Assembly (NCBI GenBank): GCA_905197665.1
Contig: CAJJZP010000005.1
Location: 1-64,000, forward strand
DNA from: an uncultured Collinsella sp.
GTDB taxonomy: Bacteria > Actinomycetota > Coriobacteriia > Coriobacteriales > Coriobacteriaceae
Direction of reading: 5' to 3'
DNA: 64,000 nucleotides
The translations under genes and the position numbers were made by a program. The notes beneath the pieces are model-generated. The model was not told where the DNA came from. It did not search any database and saw only the letters and a program-made list of their open reading frames with translations. This document shows, piece after piece, positions 7,730 to 16,540 of this stretch. Numbering within the stretch: the stretch's first letter is position 1; every line of letters starts with the position of its first letter.

Positions 7730-8743
7730 ATGAAGCGCATCCTTCTCATCGCCACGGGCGGCACCATCGCATCGACCGAGGACGGCAACGGCCTCTCCCC
7801 CGCCCTGACCGGTGAGGAGCTCGCCCAGAGCGTCCCCGAGATCTCGGGCCTCTGCGAGCTCGACGTCGTGCAGCCCATGAACATCGACAGCACCAATATG
7901 CGTCCGAGCGACTGGATGCGTATCCGCGACGTCATCGTCGAGGGTTATGCCGACCACGACGGCTTCGTGATTCTGCACGGCACCGACACCATGAGCTACA
8001 CCGCGGCGGCGCTTTCCTATCTGATTCAGGACAGCCCCAAGCCCATCGTACTCACCGGCTCGCAAAAGCCCATGGGCAATCCCTTTACCGACGCCAAGCT
8101 CAACCTGTACCAGAGCCTGCTCTATGCGCTCGACGAGCATTCGCACGACGTCTCGATTGTCTTTGGCGGCGTAGCCATTGCCGGCACGCGCGCCCGCAAG
8201 CAGCGCACCATGAGCTTTAACGCGTTCATTAGCGTCAACTATCCGCCCATTGCCTATATCCGCAACGACCGCATCGTTCGCAACGGACTCCACGGCACTC
8301 ACCAGGACGAGAACCCGGTTCGCTTCTACGACAGCATCGACCCGCGCGTATTTGTCCTTAAGCTGACACCCGGCGTGAACCCGGGTATCCTGGACGCTCT
8401 TGCCGATAGCTACGACGCTGTGATTCTGGAGACCTTTGGCATTGGCGGTATCCCCGAGTTTGGTGAGTCGGGCGAGTCGTTCCAAGAGGCAATTTTCCGC
8501 TGGGTCGATTCGGGTCGCACTGTCGTTATGACCACGCAGGTCCCCGAAGAGGGCCTTGACCTGGGTGTTTATGAGGTCGGCCGTGCCTACGCCGATCATC
8601 CGGGCATTTTGCGCGGCGACGACATGACCACCGAGACGCTCGTGGCCAAAACCATGTGGGCACTCGGCCAGTCACGTGATGCGGCCGAGATTCAGCGCCT
8701 GTTCTACAGCCAAGTCAACCACGACCGCATCCCGATGGCGTAA
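7730..8743 (+). CDS. L-asparaginase (type I-like)
   Basis: A 337-residue enzyme that hydrolyses asparagine to aspartate and ammonia. It shows the two asparaginase signatures: TGGTIAST near the N-terminus, with the catalytic Thr, and LHGTDTMSYTAAAL (about residues 83-96) with the Thr-Asp pair. No signal peptide is present, so it is cytosolic. I chose the ATG of MKRILLIATGG because it fits the family start; the 24 upstream in-frame codons have no family support. It is a single gene, divergent from guaA. Confidence 0.93.
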   Translation: MKRILLIATGGTIASTEDGNGLSPALTGEELAQSVPEISGLCELDVVQPMNIDSTNMRPSDWMRIRDVIVEGYADHDGFVILHGTDTMSYTAAALSYLIQDSPKPIVLTGSQKPMGNPFTDAKLNLYQSLLYALDEHSHDVSIVFGGVAIAGTRARKQRTMSFNAFISVNYPPIAYIRNDRIVRNGLHGTHQDENPVRFYDSIDPRVFVLKLTPGVNPGILDALADSYDAVILETFGIGGIPEFGESGESFQEAIFRWVDSGRTVVMTTQVPEEGLDLGVYEVGRAYADHPGILRGDDMTTETLVAKTMWALGQSRDAAEIQRLFYSQVNHDRIPMA

Positions 8744-8765
8744 TTCAGTTGTCGACGGGTATCCC

Positions 8766-8984
8766 CTATTCGATCCCCTCGAGAAGCTCTGACACCGTCA
8801 TGCCGAGTGCGGGCGCGATCTTAAATAGAACCTTGAGCGTGAAATTTGCCGTCCCATCTTCGATTCGGTCGAGGTAGGGTCGGCTGATTCCTGTCGCCAC
8901 ACAAAAATCAACCTTGGAGATACCAAGGTCCCTGCGTGTCTCTTCGACCCGCCTGCCAAGAATCTGTTTCGCACGTTCGTCCAT
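8766..8984 (-). CDS. small XRE-type helix-turn-helix regulator
   Basis: A 72-residue protein that is nearly all helix-turn-helix: GRRVEETRRDLGISKVDFCVATGISRPYLDRIEDG, followed by the usual XRE tail (LFKIAPALGMTVSELLEG). It resembles stand-alone autoregulators or antitoxin-like proteins. Its start is 29 bases from a perfect 26-bp palindrome shared with the divergent gene, which is the expected operator. Confidence 0.85.
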   Translation of the reverse strand: MDERAKQILGRRVEETRRDLGISKVDFCVATGISRPYLDRIEDGTANFTLKVLFKIAPALGMTVSELLEGIE

Positions 8985-9012
8985 GCAGCCGAGTTTGAAA
9001 TGGAGCTGAACA

Positions 9013-9038
9013 AAAACGTAAACTATAGTTTACGTTTT
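9013..9038. promoter_or_regulatory. perfect 26-bp palindrome (operator) between divergent genes
   Basis: The palindrome has the centre CGTAAACTATAGTTTACG with four more paired bases on each side. Its centre contains TATAGT on both strands, usable as a -10 box in each direction. It sits midway between the small XRE gene and the unknown gene that follows. Confidence 0.75.
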
Positions 9039-9060
9039 GCCGAATACACAGGAGTTTTCT

Positions 9061-9450
9061 ATGTCGGGTTCTTCGGTCCGCATGTACCGAGCCACGCTTC
9101 GCACAAACAGCGCACCGCCCAAGCTCGTCGTCGTTGAAGCCGAATGCCTTTCGCCCGATGAGCGCACAGCATTTGCATTACTATCAAGTCGCGTCGCCGC
9201 CGTTCTGGTCCCTTGCCCGGCGCAAGGCGAACTTGCCATCCAATGCCAAGCGCACAGCTGCTCGCTCAATCAGGCTGCCGTAATCGCAACCAGCCAACGC
9301 GGCCTGCCGCTCCTTTTAGAAGCCGGTATCGCACTCGCCCTCCGCGGCTCCGGATACGAAAACGAGGCCGCCGCCGATATGGTCTTTAAACCACGATCGA
9401 GCGGCGGCCTCGCAGCAGCCATTGAATATGCGTGCAGGCTCGTTGCCTAA
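9061..9450 (+). CDS. hypothetical protein controlled from XRE palindrome
   Basis: A 129-residue protein that I do not recognise. It is soluble-looking, with an alanine-rich alpha/beta pattern and no signal peptide or membrane segment. I chose the ATG preceded by GGAG six bases upstream rather than an in-frame TTG 24 bases earlier, which would fall inside the palindrome. It is divergent from an XRE gene with a perfect palindrome between them, so the two probably form a regulated module. A toxin-antitoxin role is possible but unsupported by any motif. Confidence 0.65.
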   Translation: MSGSSVRMYRATLRTNSAPPKLVVVEAECLSPDERTAFALLSSRVAAVLVPCPAQGELAIQCQAHSCSLNQAAVIATSQRGLPLLLEAGIALALRGSGYENEAAADMVFKPRSSGGLAAAIEYACRLVA

Positions 9451-9459
9451 AAGGACAGG

Positions 9460-9843
9460 CTAGAAACCAAAGCCAAAGCCTGTTCCGGTAATAGCCGAGT
9501 ACATAAAGTAGACGTTGATTACGTTGAGGAACACACCCGTGATGCAACCGTTGCGCAGGTAGCGTTCGCACACGATACGCGCCATGGCGGCGGAGTCATC
9601 ATTGTTTTTAGCCTGGCGTCCTGCCGTAAAGTACGTCGCCACGCTCAGCAGCAGGTTGAGCACCGGCAGTGCCAGCAACTCGTAGCTCTTGCCCCAGCGC
9701 GTCGCCTCGCCGGCGGCATTAAACTTTGTTGCCACCTCGGGACCGATGTTGGGGATAACACACGCTGCGACCACCAGCGGAATCACCGCAAGCACGAGCA
9801 GCGCAATACCCATGTAGCCGGCTTTTTTGCCATATTTAAACAT
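9460..9843 (-). CDS. DUF1648/SdpI-like membrane protein
   Basis: A 127-residue membrane protein with three or four hydrophobic segments. The segment ATKFNAAGEATRWGKSY between the first two matches the DUF1648 motif (FN..G..D/TRWG) found in SdpI-type proteins. It starts at ATG with AAGGA upstream and lies 11 bases downstream of ychF. Its role is unknown; SdpI homologues give immunity to cannibalism toxins, but small DUF1648 proteins are widespread and uncharacterised. Confidence 0.65.
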   Translation of the reverse strand: MFKYGKKAGYMGIALLVLAVIPLVVAACVIPNIGPEVATKFNAAGEATRWGKSYELLALPVLNLLLSVATYFTAGRQAKNNDDSAAMARIVCERYLRNGCITGVFLNVINVYFMYSAITGTGFGFGF

Positions 9844-9854
9844 GTGCGTCGTCC

Positions 9855-10931
9855 TTACACGTTAAAGCGGAAGTGCACGACGTCGCCATCGGCCATGACA
9901 TAGTCCTTGCCCTCAATACGCAGCTTGCCGGCGGCCTTGGCGCCCTGCTCGCCGCCGAGCTCGATGTAGTCGTCATAGCCAATGACCTCGGCCTTAATAA
10001 AGCCGCGCTCAAAGTCGGTGTGGATGACACCGGCAGCCTGCGGGGCGGTCGCACCCTGACGTACCGTCCAAGCCTTGACCTCCATCTCGCCGGCCGTAAA
10101 GAACGACTGCAGGCCGAGCAGCTTGTAAGCGGCCTGTGCGAGCACGTCCAGACCGGGCTGCTCCAGGCCCAAGCTCTCCAGGTAGTCGGCAGCGTCCTCG
10201 GGATCGAGCTCGGAAAGCTCGGCCTCGATCTTGGCGCAGATGGGCAGCGGCTTGACGCCGTCGATGGGCGCCAGGTCCTCGTTGAGCATGTCCTCGTCTA
10301 CGTTGGCCACATACAGGATGGGCTTCATGGTGAGCAGGAACAGGCCCTTGGCAGCGGCGCGCTCCTCGTCGGTCATCTCCATGGACGCGGCGCGCTTGCC
10401 CTCGTTGAGCCAGGCAAGCAGACGCTTGGCGACCTCAAACTTGGGCATGAGCTCCTTGTCGCGCTTGGCCTCCTTCTCGAGCTTGGGCAGCTGCTTCTCG
10501 AGCGTGCCCATGTCGGCCAGGATGAGCTCGGTCATGATGGTGTCGGCATCGCCGGCGGGGTCGACGAACTCGCCGGTGCGGCCCACTTCGCGCATAACGT
10601 TGGGGTCCTTAAAGTAGCGCACGACCTCGCAGATGGCGTCGGTCTCGCGGATGTTTGCCAAGAACTGGTTGCCCAGACCCTCGCCCTCGTTAGCGCCCTT
10701 CACCAGACCTGCAATGTCGACGAACTCGACCGTCGCCGGCACAATGCGACCCGGGTTAACGATGTCGGCGAGCTTTTGCAGACGGCCATCGGGCACGTCG
10801 ACAATACCCACGTTGGGGTCGATCGTGGCGAACGGATAGTTGGCGGCAAGACCGGTCTTTTTGGTAAGCGCGGTGAACAGCGTCGACTTGCCTACGTTGG
10901 GCAGGCCCACGATACCGATGGAAAGGGACAC
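9855..10931 (-). CDS. ychF: redox-regulated ATPase/GTPase YchF
   Basis: A 358-residue Obg-family P-loop protein that binds ATP and associates with ribosomes. G1 is GLPNVGKST, G3 lies in FVDIAGLVKGA and G4 is the YchF-specific NVDE instead of NKxD. A coiled coil and C-terminal TGS domain (about residues 275-358) follow. The start is GTG with AAAGGAG five bases upstream. The upstream in-frame extension of 29 residues is unlike the family and is rejected. It is cytosolic. Confidence 0.96.
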   Translation of the reverse strand: MSLSIGIVGLPNVGKSTLFTALTKKTGLAANYPFATIDPNVGIVDVPDGRLQKLADIVNPGRIVPATVEFVDIAGLVKGANEGEGLGNQFLANIRETDAICEVVRYFKDPNVMREVGRTGEFVDPAGDADTIMTELILADMGTLEKQLPKLEKEAKRDKELMPKFEVAKRLLAWLNEGKRAASMEMTDEERAAAKGLFLLTMKPILYVANVDEDMLNEDLAPIDGVKPLPICAKIEAELSELDPEDAADYLESLGLEQPGLDVLAQAAYKLLGLQSFFTAGEMEVKAWTVRQGATAPQAAGVIHTDFERGFIKAEVIGYDDYIELGGEQGAKAAGKLRIEGKDYVMADGDVVHFRFNV

Positions 10932-11045
10932 GACAGCTCCTTTTGGTACAAGCATTTCAAACTGCATAAGTATAGCGCCGCTGCAGCATCTGGGCGAACC
11001 CGGACGCCACGGCGGCACGAATGAAGCAGAGATAGAGGTCGCTGA

Positions 11046-12299
11046 CTAGTCCGCGAGCTTTTCCACCTGGTCGAGCATCTTGTCAAGCTTGGCCTTTGCC
11101 TCGGCCTTGACCTTCTCAGCTTCTTCGTGAGCCTTCGCCTTCTGGGCGGCCTTTTCCTCGGCTTCGGGATCGACGACGACCAGGTTGGACGCGTCGTGCT
11201 CAACCAACTTGAGCGCATGCTCGGGGCACACCTTGACGCAGGCACCACAGCCCAAGCAATACGTGGACTCCAACGCAAAGCGACCGCTTCCCACCAAATC
11301 GCAGGCGAACGTGGGACATACATTGACGCACTCGCCGCACGACGTGCACTTGTCAAAATCGCACTCCGGCGTGCTTACTTGCATGTTCTTGGCAAGCTCG
11401 GGGTGGTTTTGCAGCGTCGAGAGCACCAGCTGTCGCCCGTGCGTAAGCGAACGGCGACGCTTGGTCGTCGTGGTACCGCACATGGTGTTGAGTGTGCGCT
11501 CCAGCTGGGTAATCTGATGACGATGGGCCTTCAACTTCTGTGTCACCGAAGCTAGCGCCGCCGTCGCCGGGTTGAGCTTAGTCACGGTCAGGCCCGTGGT
11601 GCGGGCGATCTTTTCCATGTACTCCTTGCGCTCGTACTCGCGGCGCTTATGGCATTTGAGGCTCTTGGGGTCGACCTCAAGACCCATGCCCGTACCGGCC
11701 CATTCCTCGGCCTTCGCAATAGCCTCGCCCAGCATGTCCTCGCCACCGGTGTTGCGGCATTTATCGCACACGCCCAGCGGCAGATACACGCTCACGTTGG
11801 GATAGTCGGCCAGTACCGAGAACCAGGTCTCGGCCGTAATATCGCCCACGCAGGCAACGACGACCTCGTTTTCGCGCGGCATGCGCTTAAGGGCACGCGT
11901 GCAGGTAACGTAGGCGGTCTCATGGCTCGTGGCCGCCGAGACGATGTCGTCATACAGGTTTTTGGGCGCCAGGCGCGGCGAGATGATCGCCTCGGTCGGG
12001 CAGGCGGCGGCGCACAGGCCGCACTTGCGGCAGGAGTCGAGGATCTCGATGGCGTCCTCCTCGACCTCGATGGCGTCCACCGGGCACACATCCATGCACG
12101 CGGTGCAGCCAGTCTTTTCGTTTTTGCAGGTCAGGCACGGAATCGTGTTTCCGCGCGGACGCTCCTTGTAGTCGGCAGGATTCCACTGCGGCGCCGACGG
12201 ATCGAGCGCATCGGTCACGCCACCAAGCGGGTTTTTAAGAAAGTCGAAACCCTTGCTGATCTCGATAATGTCATCAAACAGATCGTGTTCCTGCGCCAT
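11046..12299 (-). CDS. polyferredoxin-type 4Fe-4S protein
   Basis: A 417-residue iron-sulfur protein. Two dicluster ferredoxin modules flank a central domain: CLTCKNEKTGCTACMDVCP with CRKCGLCAAACP (about residues 48-105), and CTSCGECVNVCP with CLGCGACVKVCP (about 320-375). The middle part has VVACVGDI and GVCDKC motifs that could ligate a further metal or cofactor. The C-terminus is a Lys/Ala/Glu coiled coil. The start ATG follows GGGAGGGG. It is probably a soluble electron carrier or oxidoreductase subunit; no partner subunit is adjacent and the substrate is unknown. Confidence 0.75.
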   Translation of the reverse strand: MAQEHDLFDDIIEISKGFDFLKNPLGGVTDALDPSAPQWNPADYKERPRGNTIPCLTCKNEKTGCTACMDVCPVDAIEVEEDAIEILDSCRKCGLCAAACPTEAIISPRLAPKNLYDDIVSAATSHETAYVTCTRALKRMPRENEVVVACVGDITAETWFSVLADYPNVSVYLPLGVCDKCRNTGGEDMLGEAIAKAEEWAGTGMGLEVDPKSLKCHKRREYERKEYMEKIARTTGLTVTKLNPATAALASVTQKLKAHRHQITQLERTLNTMCGTTTTKRRRSLTHGRQLVLSTLQNHPELAKNMQVSTPECDFDKCTSCGECVNVCPTFACDLVGSGRFALESTYCLGCGACVKVCPEHALKLVEHDASNLVVVDPEAEEKAAQKAKAHEEAEKVKAEAKAKLDKMLDQVEKLAD

Positions 12300-12450
12300 G
12301 CGCGGCCCCTCCCTGAGCAGTGCAAACAAGCAAGAGATAATGATACGCTATCGGCCCACGCCTCGGGCAAATTACACGCGGCGCATCTTTGCGGCAAATA
12401 GCCCATGGCCTATCGCCGCCCCGATTGCACAAGGTCGATCAAGCGCCAAG

Positions 12451-13518
12451 CTATGCCTCGCACATGAGCTGCGCGAGCTTTTGTTTGGTCACCTTGGCCT
12501 GCTCGTTTGCCATGTTGCGCTCGTTTCTAAAGACCGCATTTGCAACACTCTGCAGGTCGGCATCGGAAATCTCGCCGAGGCCCAGCTCCTCGAGCGTCGT
12601 CGGCAGACCAACGCGCTGGCAAAACTCGAACACCTGATTAAGCTCGGGCGCACGCTCCAGACGCAGCTGCACCGCAAGGCCAAATGCCACAGCCTCACCA
12701 TGCATGGCCTTGCACTCGGGCAGAATCGTCAGACCGTTGGCGATGGCATGCGCCAACGCCAAGCCACCGCTCTCAAAGCCGACGCCCGAGAGCAGAATAT
12801 TGCACTCGATCAGGCGTTCAACCGCTGGCGATGTACGCCCCTTTTTGAGATCGCGCTTGACAGCGATACCGCACTCCATAAGTGTGTCATAGCAGGCGCG
12901 AGCCGCAACCAGAGCCAAGTGCCCTGGCGCGCCACCGTGCTCGTTGGTGCCGTGCGCTGCGGCGCACGAACGCGCCTCGAAGTACGTTGCCAGCGCATCG
13001 CCCATACCAGCGACCGTCATGCGCAGTGGGGCCGCCGCGACCACGTTGGTATCGACCACGACCAGGTCCGGATTCTTCTCGAGCATCAGGTAGCGATCGA
13101 ACGACCCATCCTCGTGATACAGCACCGAAATCGCGCTGCACGGACCGTCCATCGAAGCCGCCGTGGGACATACGCACAACGGCAACTCGGCATAAAACGC
13201 TACTGCCTTGGCGATATCGAGCATTTTGCCGCCGCCAATACCCACCACCATGTCGCAATACTCGGCCCGGGCTTCCTTGGCCATTTCGACAACGGCATCT
13301 TCCGTACACGGACCGTTGTAAATCTTAAAGAACGGCTCGCTTAGATCTTCATCCAGAAATCCATCGACGATCTGCCTGCACAGCCGATCCTCGGTGCCCT
13401 GGTCAAACAAGACATAGGCAGCGCAGCCCAACCATGACAAATACCTGCCCTGACGCGAAAGCTCCCCCGGCCCCTGAACATACCGGCCGGGACCGCCGTA
13501 AACCATAGGAAGCGCCAT
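12451..13518 (-). CDS. glycerol dehydrogenase-like iron alcohol dehydrogenase (paralogue 1)
   Basis: A 355-residue family III (iron/zinc) dehydrogenase of the GldA group. The NAD-binding loop is VGIGGGKMLDIAKA, with TAASMDGPCSAISV and the metal-ligand regions GMGDALATYFEAR and GLALAHAIANGL. The start ATG has AAGGGTGG upstream; a GTG four codons earlier is possible. It is closely related to the next gene but more divergent (the usual ASTDAPCS is ASMDGPCS), so its substrate may differ. A REP-like hairpin separates it from its paralogue's terminator. Confidence 0.85.
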   Translation of the reverse strand: MALPMVYGGPGRYVQGPGELSRQGRYLSWLGCAAYVLFDQGTEDRLCRQIVDGFLDEDLSEPFFKIYNGPCTEDAVVEMAKEARAEYCDMVVGIGGGKMLDIAKAVAFYAELPLCVCPTAASMDGPCSAISVLYHEDGSFDRYLMLEKNPDLVVVDTNVVAAAPLRMTVAGMGDALATYFEARSCAAAHGTNEHGGAPGHLALVAARACYDTLMECGIAVKRDLKKGRTSPAVERLIECNILLSGVGFESGGLALAHAIANGLTILPECKAMHGEAVAFGLAVQLRLERAPELNQVFEFCQRVGLPTTLEELGLGEISDADLQSVANAVFRNERNMANEQAKVTKQKLAQLMCEA

Positions 13519-13549
13519 ACGAGAATCCACCCTTCATCAAACAACGATT

Positions 13550-13578
13550 GGTGCAAAGTAACCTGACCCCTTTGCACC
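13550..13578. repeat. REP-like hairpin, copy 1
   Basis: A 29-base imperfect palindrome (GGTGCAAAG with CTTTGCACC) that read on the minus strand contains CAAAGGGGTCAGG. The same core with different arms occurs at two other places in the window, pointing to a dispersed repeat family. Confidence 0.6.
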
Positions 13579-13587
13579 TTAGCAAAA

Positions 13588-13620
13588 AAGGGGCAAAGCC
13601 ATCTGCTGGCTTTGCCCCTT
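13588..13620 (-). terminator. terminator of glycerol dehydrogenase gene
   Basis: A 14-bp stem (AAGGGGCAAAGCCA with its complement) is followed on the minus strand by a run of T. It stands 13 bases after the stop of the GldA-type gene upstream. Confidence 0.85.
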
Positions 13621-13632
13621 CCTTAGCTTGAT

Positions 13633-14733
13633 TTACTCATCCATGAGATAGTAGTGTCCCAGCGCGTCGGCACCCAGGATGGCGTTTGCGACCATCTCGG
13701 GCGTCACCTCAAATGGCATATTGCACATGGTGTCATCGGGCGCGCAGGCGGCCTCGGCAACAATCATGGCCTGCTCGCGTGTAAGCTCGGCAACGCCAAG
13801 TTCCTTCATCGTGACCGGCAGGCCCAGCTCAATGCAGAAGCCCAAGACTTCCTCGAGTTTCTCAGTCGGAGCATCCTCGAGTACCAGCTGAACGATGGTG
13901 CCAAAGGCGACCTTCTCGCCGTGATACATGCCGTGGCACTCGGGCAGCATCGTCAGGCCATTGTGGATGGCATGAGCAGCAGCAAGGCCCGAGCTCTCAA
14001 AGCCAATGCCCGAAAGCAGCGTGTTGGCCTCAATGATGTGCTCGACGGCAGGCGTGAGCGCACCCTTCTCCAGTGCAACCTTGGCCTTGACGCCATCGGC
14101 CATGAGCGTCTCATAGCAGAGCTTGGCGAGCGCCAGGCCGGCCATACCGCCCTTGCCGCCGGCGCAAGTGCCACCGTCGGCATCGTGCGTCGCCTGAGCC
14201 TCAAAGTAGGTTGCGAGCGCATCGCCCATACCGGAAACCGTCAGGCGCACCGGGCTCGCCGCGATAACCGTCGTATCCATCAGGACAATGTTGGGGTTTG
14301 CCTTAAGGAAGAGATATTTATCGAACTGGCCGTCATCGGTATAGAGCACCGAAAGCGCCGAACACGGAGCATCGGTCGAGGCGATGGTGGGGCAAATGAT
14401 AACCGGGGACTCCAGGTAATAGGCGACGGCCTTCGCGGTGTCGAGAATCTTGCCGCCACCGACACCGACGATGATGTCGCAACCGTTGTCGCGGGCGAGC
14501 GCCACCAAACGGTCGACCTCGCCCTTGGAGCATTCGCCGTTAAAGTCCTCAAACAGCAGCTCGGCCTTAGCCTCGGCAAAACCGCCCTCGATCTTGGCAC
14601 CGACGCGCTTCTTGCCCGAAGGCGTCACGATGACGAGGGCCTTAGCGCCGAGCGGCTCGACATAAGAACCGAGCTTGGCCAGCTCGTCCGGGCCCTGGAT
14701 GTACTTGCTGGGGCTATTAAAAATTGCAGCCAT
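13633..14733 (-). CDS. gldA: glycerol dehydrogenase (GldA-type)
   Basis: A 366-residue NAD-dependent iron/zinc dehydrogenase, expected to interconvert glycerol and dihydroxyacetone. Visible signatures are VGVGGGKILDTAKAVAYY, the substrate loop ASTDAPCSALSVLY, and metal ligands in GMGDALATYFEA and AAHAIHNGLTML with the later GMYHGEKVAFG. Length is that of GldA. It has its own terminator and the next upstream gene also has one, so it is probably monocistronic. Other vicinal diol substrates are possible. Confidence 0.9.
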   Translation of the reverse strand: MAAIFNSPSKYIQGPDELAKLGSYVEPLGAKALVIVTPSGKKRVGAKIEGGFAEAKAELLFEDFNGECSKGEVDRLVALARDNGCDIIVGVGGGKILDTAKAVAYYLESPVIICPTIASTDAPCSALSVLYTDDGQFDKYLFLKANPNIVLMDTTVIAASPVRLTVSGMGDALATYFEAQATHDADGGTCAGGKGGMAGLALAKLCYETLMADGVKAKVALEKGALTPAVEHIIEANTLLSGIGFESSGLAAAHAIHNGLTMLPECHGMYHGEKVAFGTIVQLVLEDAPTEKLEEVLGFCIELGLPVTMKELGVAELTREQAMIVAEAACAPDDTMCNMPFEVTPEMVANAILGADALGHYYLMDE

Positions 14734-14754
14734 AACTATCCCATTCTCTAAAAG

Positions 14755-14795
14755 AAAAAAGAAAGGGGCTCCGTACAGATACGTGCGGAGCCCCT
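14755..14795 (-). terminator. terminator of iron alcohol dehydrogenase gene
   Basis: A stem AGGGGCTCCG/CGGAGCCCCT is followed on the minus strand by a T-rich run. It lies 22 bases beyond the alcohol dehydrogenase stop. Confidence 0.85.
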
Positions 14796-14816
14796 CGTTA
14801 CGATAACAAGAGTCGA

Positions 14817-16040
14817 TTAGAAATCGATGTCGGTGTCGTAGTAGCAGGCCTTGAGAATCTTCTCGAAGTCGGCAGCCTTGGTCTCACGCGGGTTCTCGGG
14901 CGTGCAGGCGTCCTGCTCGGCGTTCGCGGCGATCTCGGGCAGCTTGGCGAGGAACTCCTCCTCGGAAACCATCTGCGGGTTCTCGGCGTCGACCTTCACG
15001 CCGCCATTCGCGTAATCCTTGATGGACTGCGGAATGTTGAGCTGGTCGTTGAGGTCGCGGATCTTCTGGACGAGCGCAGCGATAAGCTCCTCGTTGGTCT
15101 CGCCGGGAAGGTGCAGGATCTCCTTGGCCACGTAAGCGTAACGCTCGGCAGCACGGGGATCCTTGGAGTTCCACTGGATGACCTTGCCCAGGTACATAGC
15201 GTTAGCAGCACCGTGGATGATGTGGCCGTTCTCGAAGGCAGCACCGGTCTTGTGAGCCATGGAGTGAACGATGCCGAGCAGGCCCGAGGAGAAGGCGATA
15301 CCGGCGATGCACTGAGCCTCGTGCATGTGCTGACGGGCCTCATGGTCGCCAGCATAGGACTTGGGCAGCCACTCAACAATCTCGCGGATGCCGTGCAGGG
15401 CGTTGGCATCGGTGAACATAGAGGCGAAGGTGGAAACGTAGGCCTCCATGCAGTGGGTCAGAGCGTCCATGCCGGTGTGAGCGCACAGCTTGGCGGGCAT
15501 GGTGTAGGTGAGCTCGGGGTCGACGATGGCGACATCAGGGGTGATGTTGAAGTCGGCCAGCGGGTACTTGATGCCCTTGGCGTAGTCGGTGATGACGGAG
15601 AAGGCGGTAACCTCGGTAGCGGTACCGGAGGTAGAGGAGATGGCGCAGAAGTGAGCCTTCTGACGCAGCTCGGGGAAGCTGAACGGCTGGATGATGTTAT
15701 CGAAGGACTCCTCGGGATACTCGTAGAAGACCCACATGGCCTTAGCGGCATCGATGGGCGAGCCGCCGCCGATGGCGATAATCCAGTCGGGCTCGAACTC
15801 GCGCATGGCCTCGGCGCCCTTCATGACCGTCTCGATGGACGGATCGGACTCGACGCCCTCGAACAGCTTGACCTCGAAACCGCCTTCCTTAAGGTCGGCC
15901 TCAACGTCCTGCAAGAACCCGCCACGGCGCATAGAGCTGCCGCCAGAAACGATGATGGCCTTCTTGCCCTTGAGGTTCTTCACCTCGTGGCGAGCGCCCT
16001 CACCAAAGTACAGATCGCGAGGATTGGTAAAACGTCCCAT
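14817..16040 (-). CDS. iron-containing alcohol dehydrogenase
   Basis: A 407-residue family III dehydrogenase of the butanol/1,2-propanediol type, reducing aldehydes with NAD(P)H during fermentation. It has the dinucleotide loop AIGGGSPIDAAKAMW, SSTSGTATEVTAFSVITD and metal ligands in GMDALTHCMEAYVS and GIVHSMAHKTGAAF with ENGHIIHG. The ATG preceded by AGGAGG was chosen; 17 upstream in-frame codons lack family support. A 9-bp hairpin lies in its leader. The strong ribosome-binding site suggests high expression. Confidence 0.92.
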   Translation of the reverse strand: MGRFTNPRDLYFGEGARHEVKNLKGKKAIIVSGGSSMRRGGFLQDVEADLKEGGFEVKLFEGVESDPSIETVMKGAEAMREFEPDWIIAIGGGSPIDAAKAMWVFYEYPEESFDNIIQPFSFPELRQKAHFCAISSTSGTATEVTAFSVITDYAKGIKYPLADFNITPDVAIVDPELTYTMPAKLCAHTGMDALTHCMEAYVSTFASMFTDANALHGIREIVEWLPKSYAGDHEARQHMHEAQCIAGIAFSSGLLGIVHSMAHKTGAAFENGHIIHGAANAMYLGKVIQWNSKDPRAAERYAYVAKEILHLPGETNEELIAALVQKIRDLNDQLNIPQSIKDYANGGVKVDAENPQMVSEEEFLAKLPEIAANAEQDACTPENPRETKAADFEKILKACYYDTDIDF

Positions 16041-16540
16041 ACTGTGCCTCCTAAACAAGCCCCTCTTAGACTTGTGTATATAACGGAGCACCCAATTGGC
16101 TCCGTTAGGACCGTTTTGCGCGTTGCCGGCGATGACAATGCGCGATGTCTAAACGTCTCAACGCTCAGACAAACATTATTTTACCGTTCTGGTTGGTCAG
16201 TTATTCATCCAAAGTTACCAATGATGAAACGTTTTTTCTATCCCTGAAGACCCTTGTGCAGCATCCATACCCCCAAGCTGGGCAAACGTTTTATCAAGGT
16301 TGACCACATATCCCAGGCAGGACGGTGCCCCTCCAAAATATGCACCGTTCGCCGCCAAAAATCGACCGTTTGCGGCACCGTGATACCACTCGGTCGTCCA
16401 AGGTGCCGACATTTGTGCGACATCCGTCTTCGTGGTGCAAAGGTGCAAGTCCAAGTGCGGCACCCCCGGTGTGCCACATGCGGGTAAACTAGAACCTTAT
16501 ATAGAGACATTTGAACCCTAACCGCAGCAAAGGAGGCCCC
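16041..16540. promoter_or_regulatory. divergent intergenic region with leader hairpin
   Basis: This gap of 500 bases separates the alcohol dehydrogenase from the unknown gene pair. A 9-bp stem TAACGGAGC/GCTCCGTTA (16081-16107) lies in the dehydrogenase leader without a T run, so it is more likely an operator or mRNA-stabilising hairpin than a terminator. Between 16210 and 16480 I see no gene with family support; short frames there lack ribosome-binding sites. Confidence 0.4.

Noticed and set aside
9850..11024. 383-codon plus-strand frame opposite ychF
   Set aside because: Shadow of ychF, which has all its GTPase motifs on the minus strand.
16215..16463. 82-codon minus-strand frame in the adh upstream gap
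   Set aside because: No ribosome-binding site and no recognisable family; may be decayed sequence.
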